A stretch of 64,000 nucleotides of DNA from Echinometra lucunter. Lineage: Eukaryota; Echinodermata; Echinoidea; Camarodonta; Echinometridae. The stretch lies in contig CM057165.1 in assembly GCA_029962745.1 (NCBI GenBank), positions 5,662,709 to 5,726,708 on the forward strand, given 5' to 3'. Each line of letters starts with the position of its first letter. The stretch's first letter is position 1. The notes under the pieces were generated by a model. That model was not told the origin of the DNA, did no database searches, and saw only the letters and a program-made list of their open reading frames with translations. Of this stretch, positions 50,901 to 62,900 are shown piece after piece. Made by a program: the position numbers and the translations under genes.

Positions 50901-53900
50901 AAATGGCAAGAACAGCTCAAGAGAAGCAGCTAACTAAGGTATGAGCTGCGAGATTTACCTCTTCTTTGTTGTTGAAGAGTTTGTCCCAGTGGAGGACGCC
51001 TCTCTTTGGTCCTCTTGCTTCCACTAGAGTAAACAGAATCTTGTGTCTCATGGGGTGTTCCTTCCGGCTTCCTTTCTCTGGTTCTTCTACCCCCTCCAGA
51101 ATAAATGGAATCTTCCTCCTCAGGTACAGCCTGCTGACTCAATGGGACTGGCTCACTGCTTCTGAGGGGTGTTTTCATTCTCCCCTTCTGCGACTGGTAT
51201 GGGGGTATTCTTGAATCCCTTGAGGGGGTTGTTTTAGGTATTTCAGAATGTGGTGGCAATCTGAAAACAGGAAGACCAATAAGATACACCATGTAGTTTA
51301 CGTATTCATCTAATTCACTGCCTTTACTTAAAATGAGCATGAACACGTTTAACCAATTAATGAACAGCTACATGTATTTAACATTAAATAGTCATTTGGT
51401 TAGTAATTAAAAAACAATCAAATCTTAAAATCTTATTTCGGATTCAAATTATTTCGGCTTGTCTCAGCTGATTCTAAGCATTTCATGTATCATGCATACA
51501 TGCAAATAAACAAATGTAAAAACAAAATTCAAAACATACATCAAGATAAACATTTACAAGTTCAAACAGCAAATCATTTGTGCAAATGATCAAACTGATA
51601 AATTCATATTTTATGAAATATTAAATAAAAAATGAACAAACAAGTACACAAGCACAGAAAAAAAAGAAGAGAGGAACAAATCAACCAACAAACATCAAAA
51701 CAAAAATAAGAAGAAAAAAAAAAGAGATCTACCTTTGAGCCCTGCTCCTTGTCCTTGTGTCAGAGCCTCTTGTCTGCAGGGATTGTCTACTGCTTTCTGA
51801 TCCTAAGAAACCACTGTCAGCCTCAGGCTCCAGGTGAACACCAAGGGTGCTCTTACTACCCCTCTGCTTCCCTGCGTCACCCCTGGGGTGGGAGGACCGG
51901 TGTTCGGAGCTGGGGCAGGGCGGGGTCTGTTTGCTGCTTGTCTGCAAAGACACATACAAGTGAATGATTTTTAATTCATGAAGAAATCTTAATAAAAATT
52001 TTGATTCATGCTAAATTTCATAACTATTTCAAAATAATCAATCTGGTCTACCGTACATGGAGAATTCAATGATATAAAAAAAATAGTATTGTTCAAAATG
52101 AAAGACTTTTTTAAAGCTATTTTCATTCATGGCTAAGCAATGCAGGATGTTAGATAGTTCTAAAGTATTTAAAACTTTTGAATTTGAATTGCTTCTCATG
52201 CTAGGAACTATAAAATTCAGGATAGAGCAAGAGAGGGGAAAAAAGGAGAATAAAGAAGAGAAAAAGGATGAAAAGTAAAAGATAAATAGCAAGAGAAATA
52301 AGAGAAAGGGAAATGGGAAAGAGAAAGTAGATAAGGAAAAAATTGAGAGCAGTGCATTGAACAAAAGACTTACATGTACAGTCATTTGCAAAAATTTAAG
52401 ACATCCCCTTAAAATGCATTTATTCATTGCTCAACTGGAGTGAGTTTGTGCTTTATATACTAACATTTACATACACTGGCTTCATCTTTGGATGAAAACT
52501 TGAAGGATCATTTGGTAGACTTGCCTCCTCCTCCCCCTCCCCCCCCAAAAAAATATCATGCACGTGGAATCATACCACTACTCGGATGACTCAAGCGACT
52601 ATAAAATACATAGATGTTACATGTATTATTCCTCAAGAAAATGACAGGAATATACACACATTTCAAAGTGGTCTTAAATAAAGTCCCCAGTTTTCCGTTT
52701 CCTAAAATGCAAATTCCGTGTTCTTCGGTGTTCTAAACTTCAAATTCCGTGTTTTTCGGTGACATGTACAAAACATATGATAAAGCAATTGTAAATAGTA
52801 ACAATCTTAGAAAAACGTAAGTTACCCTAATGTACACGCACATGCAGTATGCAGATAAAGCTTGGCGAACATGGCGAACACACGCTAAACACTGCGAACA
52901 GGTTTCATCTAGATTTTTCGCTGATGCACGGTCTTGTTTTATTGGATTTTGCTTTGTTTTTCCACGATTTTCACTGTATTTTATGTAATTCAAATTTTTC
53001 TGGCCTGTGTTTTCCGTGAAATTCCGTGAACAAACAGACAGAGAGTGAAAACAGAAAGATAGAGTGAGTGCGAGAGTGCAAACTTACTTTTCCAGGGACG
53101 CTTTTCCTCCTGCTGTGAACAGATGATGGTGGATCATGATCTTGTGAGCCTAGTGACGAGACGCTTCCATCTTCTGGAGGTTGCCACTTAGGAAGCTCAT
53201 CCTGTCTTGTACCTGCACAATGGCCGAATATCCACAAGATAATAAATGACTAGAAATATCACTGAGGGTGATTGATACCACTGCCCCAATGTGTGTGCTA
53301 AATTTTATGAGCACTGCTCGAAAAAATGAGGAATTAGTTTGATCCGCAATATTTCCTCCTGATTCACTGCCATAATATGCCGTTACCATGGCAACACAGT
53401 TTCTGACACATCCAAAAAATATGTCCTGCACATCTTCATTTCAAGACCAATGTGCATGCCAAATTTCATGAGCATTGCTCAAAAACTTAGGAAGTAGTTT
53501 GATATTTGCAACGGAACAACCGCCCGACCAACCATACACTGATTCCTATGTACCCCCTTCAAACTTTGATTGGCAGGGGGTTTACAGCAGGGGTTGTTGC
53601 TTTAAATGGACAAAATACCTCAGACTTAAACCACACAGAGCCGAGCACATCAGATAACATATGCATCATGCTTGCAAATAACAGATTTCCCTAACCTTTT
53701 GGTCTAAAGACATCAGGCGAGGTGGTTTCCCTGAACGGGGAGGAACGACTGGACGACCCATCCACATCCCCATCATGATCCTCACCATCACCACCCATGA
53801 AGTCGATCTCATCATCCTCCATCATCCCTGCATCGTTACCATGGAAACTAGCATCATCTAAATGATCTGGTTGATGAAGAGCAATGCCTGGCATGTCATG

Positions 53901-56900
53901 AAGGCTCTGGAGAAGGAAAAAAAAAGTGATTGGGCAAAAGATTATTTAAAAAAATTTTTTTTTCAAATAGTCTTAATTCATCTTTTCTCAGTGCATAAAC
54001 AGCCGATGAACAGCATAAACAAATTTACAAAATAATGATAACAATACAAAACATTTATTTGGCGCTTAATACGGGCATTTCTAAGTGTCTATGATTTAAT
54101 ACCAGGAATTGAAATTAAATACAAATATAAAAATTATATAAGAAACCTTAAGTAGCTCAAAACAATAGACATATGAATTAATGAATACTGAAAATCAAAG
54201 TTGGTGTGCACCCCCATTGACCGACCTAAAAGCGGGACATTCAAGAGAATTATTTATTAAAAAGGTAAGTTTTCAGCAGGGTCTTAAACTGATTCACGGC
54301 AGTGGCTCGATGTATATGGGCAGGTAGAGAATTCCAGAGAGAAGGGGCGATTGTAGAAAAAATTGTAGAAAAGCATGATCACCATATATTGTGGAAGTGC
54401 GAGGTCCAAAATGATTGACACATAATATGTTTGACAAACAAGGTAAAATGAAATAGAATGATATTCTAGAACTGGACGTGCCTCCATCTATCATGAAATG
54501 AAATAAACTTATCTTGTTGCATACAGATTGTTTCTTTGACTTCATACCGATATTTTAATTTCTTTTGGATGGATGGAAAAGTAAAGAACCCTTCAAACAT
54601 TTAACTGAAAATATAAAGTATTTAGCATACAAATTAACAAAATTAAATGAGGAATAGTCTCCACCCAGGAAGCCAAAGATAAAACTATTCTTTGAGCAAG
54701 TCTTTATTTTGAAATCTAAAATATCAAAGTTTATAGGAAGCAAAATAACAAAGACAATGAATAAGGTTATTTAAAATACACATATTGCATGTTTTTGCAT
54801 TGAAACATGAGAGGTCAAGAAAAAAACCCTAAATAATTAAGACAATCTCCTGGAATGGAGTTTCGGCTGAGGTGTATTAATAGAGATTTCTATATATTCA
54901 TCAGAAAAAAAAAGTTGTTTCATAACCTCATACTTCAGTAAAGTTACCAACCATAAAAGAATGATGATAAGAATGTTGACTGCTGCACAGAAGGGGATTT
55001 GTTGGTCTGTTTCTTACCTTAACAAGCTGTTGTATTTCTTTGTCTCTTTCAGGGTGGGGTGGCAGGTTTTTCAGAGCATCATACCTTCATGTCAAAGTTA
55101 CATGAAAGAAAATATAAATCAGTTTTTTTGTGAAAGCAGGATTTTTCTTCTGCAACAACAACAACAACGAGATTATTGTATCATAAATGTATCACAGTTT
55201 TCACAAATGATACTTTTCATAGATAAATACAATCCCCTGATACAGCTGTATATAGAAATGTTTATTTTTCCCCAACTTCCAAATGTGAAAGTGGATGGTA
55301 CTCCTAATCCCAGCATGAAAAACAAAAATAAAATAAAATAACATCATGAGACTAAGCATTTGCATGCTCAGCCCCCGAAAACTGTGGAATAGCCCAACAC
55401 TGGAATTTAGGAAATCCCCTTCAAATCCAAAGTGAAAAAAAATAATAAAAAATCAATAAAACATCAATATTAATTGCTGACTAATGTTTAAGCATATCAG
55501 GAGCTCTATAGGATAGCAGAATATATAAATTCTGTACTTTATAAATTGATATATTATTACTATTTTTACCGTTGGTATTCGGAATGTAAATAATAGGACT
55601 TCATGATGCCACACTGAATTTCCTATGTCAGTCCCTGTAATATACACTGTAGGCCTAACAATATGAATTTGACTCAGTCATTTAAGCAGAAAGCAGATAA
55701 GATTTGAAAAAAATAATTTAGCAAAACTAACACTGACCTGCTAAGGAGCAAGGCATAGTCTTCTTCTGGAGACTGTGTGTTGCTTTTTCCTCTAGCAGGA
55801 TCCACTGCATGGGCATCACGTGTTGCCATGGCAGCATCCGATGCCTTCCTCTGGGGTGTGGCTGGTAGCTCCGGTGGATTTTTGCGTAAATTATCCTAAA
55901 ACAAAATCATTAATCACTATCATTTGTTGCACACTGATGTTAAATTGTAAAATGAATATCAGAAAATGCCGTATATGTCCATGTACAGTGAAAAATCTTC
56001 AATGAAGAGGGCATATGACTTACATAAGGAGGCTCGAACCTGCCATTTCTTATGAATTGAAAGACGCTAGGTCATGGGCTTTCGTGGGGAATGGATCATA
56101 ATTTGCTGACACCAGACTTTGTGAAAAATACCTGTAATAGAGCTACATTTCTGGAGCACAGCAAAACAAGCTGTCCCACCACAAACATTCTTCGGCCTGC
56201 TTCGGGCATTCCCGGGCCAGGGAAAGTGAGATAATGATTTTGCCATATGGGGAAAGGGTGAAGTATACAGAGCATTACATAAGGTCTGTTGGTCATAAAA
56301 CTCACAGTGATGGACAACACCTGTTACTGGGTAAGCACCCATGGTGTCAAATTCCCCATGAAAGCCCATGACCTAGCGTCTTGAAGTGCCACACTAACTT
56401 CTGCAGGAAAATGACTACTCAATAAATTCACTTCTAAATTGTCAGAAACAGTCTAATACGGATAAAATATGAGAACAGGGGGTTATTTCACAATGCTGTT
56501 CATAAAGTTACACATGACTTTATGAATGACTTGAATATGAAGTGGCAAATGGGATACCCAAAGTTTTTCCTGATGTTTTAACAAAGATTGACTGCATTTC
56601 CAATAATCTCGATTAAATGTGGCAAAATATAAACGTCCCAATTAAAATGTTTGTAATTTTAATCTACATCTGCATATTTCACCTTTAGCTAATGGGCTTT
56701 ATTATGATTAAGAATCCAATATGGCTTGCTATATTCTAGTTGTTCATAAAGTAATTCGTAACTTTACAAACAGCTTTACGAAACACCCCAAGAAAAATGC
56801 AAAGGACAGTGATCTTCTTATCAGAACGTGATATAATTCAATTCACTCATTCTTACTCATTATTTTGCAATTTTACTTTATCAAGTTAAACCATGAATTT

Positions 56901-59900
56901 GCTAGAAGTTCATATTGTCATCATGACAACCACACCATTACCTGTACAATCTCTTGAATGTCCTCCAGTCTCATTCCAAGCTGAAAGAGCTGACCTTCCA
57001 CTGACCTCTCTGGGTCAAAGGTCGCATGTTGACCTCTCACTGACCCCATTCTAACTTTCATGGTGTGCTCCTCCTTGGCTTGCATATAGTCTGCCTCCAG
57101 CTTGGCCTGACCCGACTTCAACCCCTCGAGCCCCCTCTGTTGGTCAGCAGAGTTGAGGTGGTTTCCTTGTAACAGGATCTCAAAAGAGTCCATCTATGGT
57201 AGATCATGAAATACAGGGTTTAGTACATTACAAATATTTAATTACTTATTTATCTCTTTATTTATTCATCTACTTTCAGTTTTAATCATTCAGGGTAGCA
57301 TCTTCAGTTCCAGAAACTGCTGTTCTCGAGGGTCCTGATATATGTGTACATGTCAGTATGGTCTCTGACAAGATCCCGATTCAATTGACCTTTGCTTCAG
57401 GGAGCTCTTTTCTCCCCATTCAGATTGTATTTTACAATTAGGATCTTTATGTAGCACTTATAGAAATGGAGAAAAGAAAGTAGCTGCGCATGTCACAAAG
57501 TAACGATCACTAAAAGACACTTTGGTCTGTGCATGCATGTTAAGGGTTCAGTGTCAGTATACTATATTCAGAATATGAACTTTAAACATTACTTCTATAA
57601 AGAGATAAAGGGAATTCAAATATTCTCTCAATTAATATTAAAACAAATAGCTGTGGACTTACTAGACTAGCCAACGAAAGAGTACGCACAAACACAAATT
57701 TGGGTGTTTAAGGAATCAAACAGCCACCTGATTTTGTCAACACCTTAACCCTAATACTCCTGGGGTATTTCAAAGCTTGTTATTACCGGGGAGGGGCCAT
57801 TATGGCCCCCCCCCCCCCCGAGATGTTGGCCATGGGTTGCCCGATTGCCTCAAAATTTTGCACAAGGGTCAAGAATTATGTAATCTACAAAGGTGTATAG
57901 CTAAATTTACGAGAGTCCTTTTATTTTTTTTTAATTAATTAATTTATGTTAATTTATGCGAGAAATCATAGATTTCGGTATTTCTCACTAAATAAAGCCT
58001 CAGGAATAGCAATTTTTGGTATAAATGTCTTTCATAACTCCCTCATCAATTCCTGAAAGAAAGATAGGTTGTGGTAATTATTTCTTATGTATTTTATTGT
58101 TTTTTCAATTTTCTTATGTATTTCTTTGTTTTTCATCAATCGTTTTATGTAAAGATTCAGATGCGTATGTGTGGGTGTGGGTGTGTGTGAATGTGGGTGT
58201 GTGTGTGTGGGTGTTTGTGGGTGTGTGTGTGTGGGTGTTTGAGGGTGTGTGTGTGTGTGTTAATTATTTACACTATTTGAAACAATGATGATACTTACTA
58301 GAAAAGTATTTACATAAATTGGAAAAGCTCCATTTTGCCATAGGGTTATACACAGTCATAGAGAGAAATAGCGAAATTTCAGTGACATGTGTTCGGTAAA
58401 CGTAATCTGACACCCGCACGGTAGGTCCGATCGCCATAAATTTGGTATCAAAATGTGCGGGAAGGATCAGAGAAAAAAGTCATGAAATTTTGTTTCGAAA
58501 TATTGAGGCGTTAGGAAGTACCAACAAAAATTTGACACGGGGGGCCATAATGGCCTCCCCCCCCCCAGGAGTATTAGGGTTAATTGTGTGTATTATGCTA
58601 TCCTTTATTTTTTTCACACTTCTTTCCATAAATCTCTAAAGTGCTGGGTAAAGTGGGGGGAGGGGGGTATTTCACAGGTATAAGCTGAATATATAATATT
58701 TTTTCAGTTGATTACTACACTTGAAGTGTGGGAAAGTGCAATATTCTATTCATTCTCATCACAGAAAACATTTCTCTTAAAATGTTCTTTAATTCTGAAC
58801 AATGATTCAAATTGGCAACATAATTCCCTGTAAATGCAACTGGCTCACCTTTTCCTTGTGTCCTTCAGTCTGAAACTGGAGAGCTAACAGTTTCCCCTCA
58901 GATGGGTCTGGTGTGGGCATCCGACTCTCCCCTTTACTGGAAGTGGAAGCGCCCATGCTTACATTGGAGGCTGAGTGTATGTGGATTGTACTATTTCCTC
59001 CAGGGGTGTGTGGCAGGCTGCAAGAAGATTGGTGGGTGGGTACATTGTTTTATAGTGTGGATAAATTGACAAGGACTCAACCACAAAAAAAAAATGTAGT
59101 TTCCAGAAAACTTTCATTATTTAAAGAGTGAATTCCAGAGAATCATGGGCAATTGAACATCACAAGTTCCCCATAATATCATAAATAGTTAATTTGTTAT
59201 ACATGAATCTTAATTTCACTTATTTTCGTCCTAAAAAATCTGATGGATAAAATGAGGAAATGACAAGATACATGTATGCATGAGTTAAAATACATACATA
59301 CATACATGTACATGAAAAAGCACCAACAACACGTTGAACTGCTTTCCTGTTTATACAGGGACCTACAGCATACCAGGAAGTCACGAAGTGGTGGAAGCAC
59401 AAAATGTCCCAGAGTGAAAAATTATCACTTCATATTACCGGTACTTGCCAGTCTGACATGTACATACCGTACATACATACAGTATCTGTGCAAAAATTTC
59501 ACAATCAAACTGTGTAAACTGTATACCCTTATGGACAAACTAGCGAGGAATCATAAAATGTACTCACCCACTTTGACTTGAAGATACCACCCCCTTTTGT
59601 CCTTGTGGCAATGTGATATTCTGACCATATTTGGCTGGAGTCATTCCTGCATTTCCTGGTTGGCCACCTGGTGACCCCTCATAGTACAAATTGACCCTTG
59701 CCCCCAAACGCAAGGAATCAATCGTATTCTCTGCTGCAGCGTATTTCTGAAGGAGTTCATCATATTCCTTCTGTAACTGATCGACAAATTCATCACTGAC
59801 CAGGCGTGACCTAGCGCTCTTGTCTAGGTTGGGTACATCAGAGACAATGCTGCTCTGCTCACTTCGTGCAGACATGTTGTCCAAGCGTAGCCTGGGGATG

Positions 59901-62900
59901 GTCTCCTCAGGACTCTTCCCAACATGCTCCACAGGTGATGGACTGAACTCGTTTTCCTGTCGAACAAGAGTTAGATCGTGTCCTGGTGTGCTCGATCTTG
60001 GAGTAGCTTGTCCAATGCTCTCCTGAATGCTATGCTCACTTTGGTCATCATGGCTTCTTATACTAGCATGACTGCTTCTTCTACTACTTTGTGATAATAC
60101 TGATTGGGGCGTGGATGCCCTGGAAGATCTAGTTCTAAATGATTTGACACTATTGGTTTTTGTTCTACCATCAATACTTCGTTGTGAGTTTTGTTCACCG
60201 GCTGAACTGTGTTCTGAGATTGACTTGTTTTTTAGTTGTGCAGCAGTTTGAGGCTTGCTCGGCCGTCTTTGCGAGGTAGCAATAGGTTTGAAATGTTCCA
60301 CGTCTCCCCCACTGGAGTCTTTCCTGCCCTCAGGACTGTCCCCTGTCCCAAAGGTCTCCACGTTTGCAGCAGCTGACTGGATCACTGTTGTGAGGCTTTC
60401 CTGGCCCTTGAGGGTATTATTCCCACTATTCCCACTATTCCCAAATACATCAGAGTCATCTTCTGATTCCAGGTGGGACGGTCCCTCTGGTAGCTGCTCT
60501 TGACTCAGGCTGAAGAAGTCTGGTTGTGAAGACATCTCAGGAACATGGTGGCCATTGGTCTCCCCTCTGTAATCATCAAGAGAATCATTGTCATAGGAAT
60601 TCTCCATCAGCCTGGAGAGATTATGTTCTCCACCAGAAGTGAAATCCTGTGTACTTCTTGGTGTGGCCTGCATATATTTCATCATGTCATCACCCACATT
60701 CAGCATGTTCCCTTCTCCATGTTCAGCGGCACCTCTAAAACTGTGTTCACCATCAGAGATGCCGTTATGTCTTCCATTCGTGTTCATGCCATAGTCACGA
60801 TCATACCTGAAATCCATATCCTCAGAGCTCCTACGATCCATCTCGTACCCTCCATTTACCTCTCCATTGGGTGCACCATTCTTATTCCCTAACAAGAACC
60901 TCTCATCCATATCAACACCTTCTGCAGAATCCTGAGACTGCTCTTTAAAGATTTTCTCCAGATTCTCAAACTCCTGCAGCGACTGTCGATGGATTGGCCT
61001 ATCAAAGCCGTTCCCAATGATCTTCCCTCTAGGAGTCAGTGGACCAATGTCTCCATCCTCTTCCTCATCTTGGAACTCTGGTTGAGGTCGACTATTCTCC
61101 TCGTTGGACTGGGTCATGGAGAAGATGTTCTGATCCTGAGGCTCGGGTAAGAAGACATCTCCACCGTAGATGTCATCACTGCCTTGACTACTATCAAAGG
61201 AAGCACTGGAGAATCCGTTCCTGTGACCTAAAGAGAGAACCAAGAACCACAAACAATATCAAGACCCAAGCCACACAGCAAACCAACCTCTGATGTAACA
61301 GAGCAAGTCCAAGATACATGTACTTGGTTCTCCTGAGTCCCATACGTTAGCAAGTATCCTAAAATTATTCAAAGAACATAATGAACACTGAAACTATATT
61401 TTCTTTGATATTCTGTCTGGTGTCAGCTACTATAGAGCTATCCAACGTGGTCCATAAAGTACAAGACAAAGTACATCTTCCTTGGAATTGCCCAATAATG
61501 ACCTTGTTTGAGTATTCCCAGTGCTCCGATACAGCAAGTCCCAACACGGAGCAGCCCTTTGAGGTAGTGTGCATTAAGAGCCCAACCTTGAAGACAGAAT
61601 GGGAGCCTAACACAGTGCAAGACAAACTCACCGTCTTAATTTCCTTCTCTCTTCTCAGTTTAATCCTGATCTCACTCAGCGAGCATTTATGTTTTGCTTG
61701 TGCAATGTATGCACTTTTGAGTGAAAAATGATAAAGATACAGCGTTCATTCAGAGTTGAGTCATCTTGATGCTAAGGCAATGACCCTGATTTTAAAGTGT
61801 ATCAGTCACCTGAAAAAATACTTTGTATACAGCTTGTACTGTGAAATACCCCCCCCCCCAAATAAACAAACAAAAATCAATTTTATTAAACATTCTAAGG
61901 TTTAACGGTTACAGAGTTTGAAGAAAATAAAGGTTAACTTAAGACCAAACAATTAATAGGGTGTTTATGGAATCAAATGGCTACTTGATTCCCAACATTA
62001 ATTCAGGTTCACATGTATGCACAAGTTGTCTAGTCTACCTCATTAGTTCACATATCCCAGTAGCTCTAACAAAAAGCTCTTATTGCTAATGACAGTGAAT
62101 CCCTGAAGTACATGTACAGAGCAAAGCGTCTTTTGGTGACTGGCACATCTTGAAAAATAATTGCAGCTGCTATACGACTTACATGTAATTTTTAGGGAGA
62201 GAGGAAGTTTCTTGTGATTAAGAAAAGAATTTGAATATGGCTAATGATACCCAATAGTACATTCAAATATTTCATATCAAAGTGTAGGTCAACAGTGCTT
62301 ACACCAGCATTCAATTCATTTGACAAACCTAGTATGGCACTGCATACTAAATTTCCATAAAATTTGAAATAGGCTTAGAAAAAAAAGAAGAAAAATAATT
62401 GCTTACATGTATGTACACACGTTTATCTTGTCAGATTTGACTTTCTAAATGCATTTTGATTTTCATACACACTAAAATATTTGTATTGCACTTCCTTTGT
62501 CATTTGCAGTTACATAATTAATATCTGAACAGATTCTTTGTCCTAAAAATGTACATAAACATCAAATATGAACAATGCCATGTCAGATAATGATCTACAG
62601 TATATTTAGTGAATTCTCAATAAAGAAGAAAACTGCTGTTCAGAAGCCGTTTAATCCAACCAGTGAAAAATGTGGCTATCCTGGCACCTACTCCCCTAAT
62701 AGGAAAATGAAATCATATTGCAAAGAATTTCAAAGTCACAAGATTAGTAGAGGAGAGGGGCTTAATTATAGCATCCTCCATTTAATCCTAGATCTCACTC
62801 AGCAACCCCATGAGAATGGCTTCCTCTGATTTCTGGCAAGATTCGGGCGCTAGGCAACTGTTGCTTGGCAACAGGAAAACCTACATAACACCCTAAAAGA

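Noticed and set aside
56067..56369. 100-codon minus-strand frame in an AKNA-like intron
   Set aside because: It coincides with the 320 bp inverted-repeat element and has no recognisable protein family.
61365..61731. 116-codon plus-strand frame in AKNA-like intron 1
   Set aside because: The composition is intron-like, no family is recognised and no splice partners are seen.
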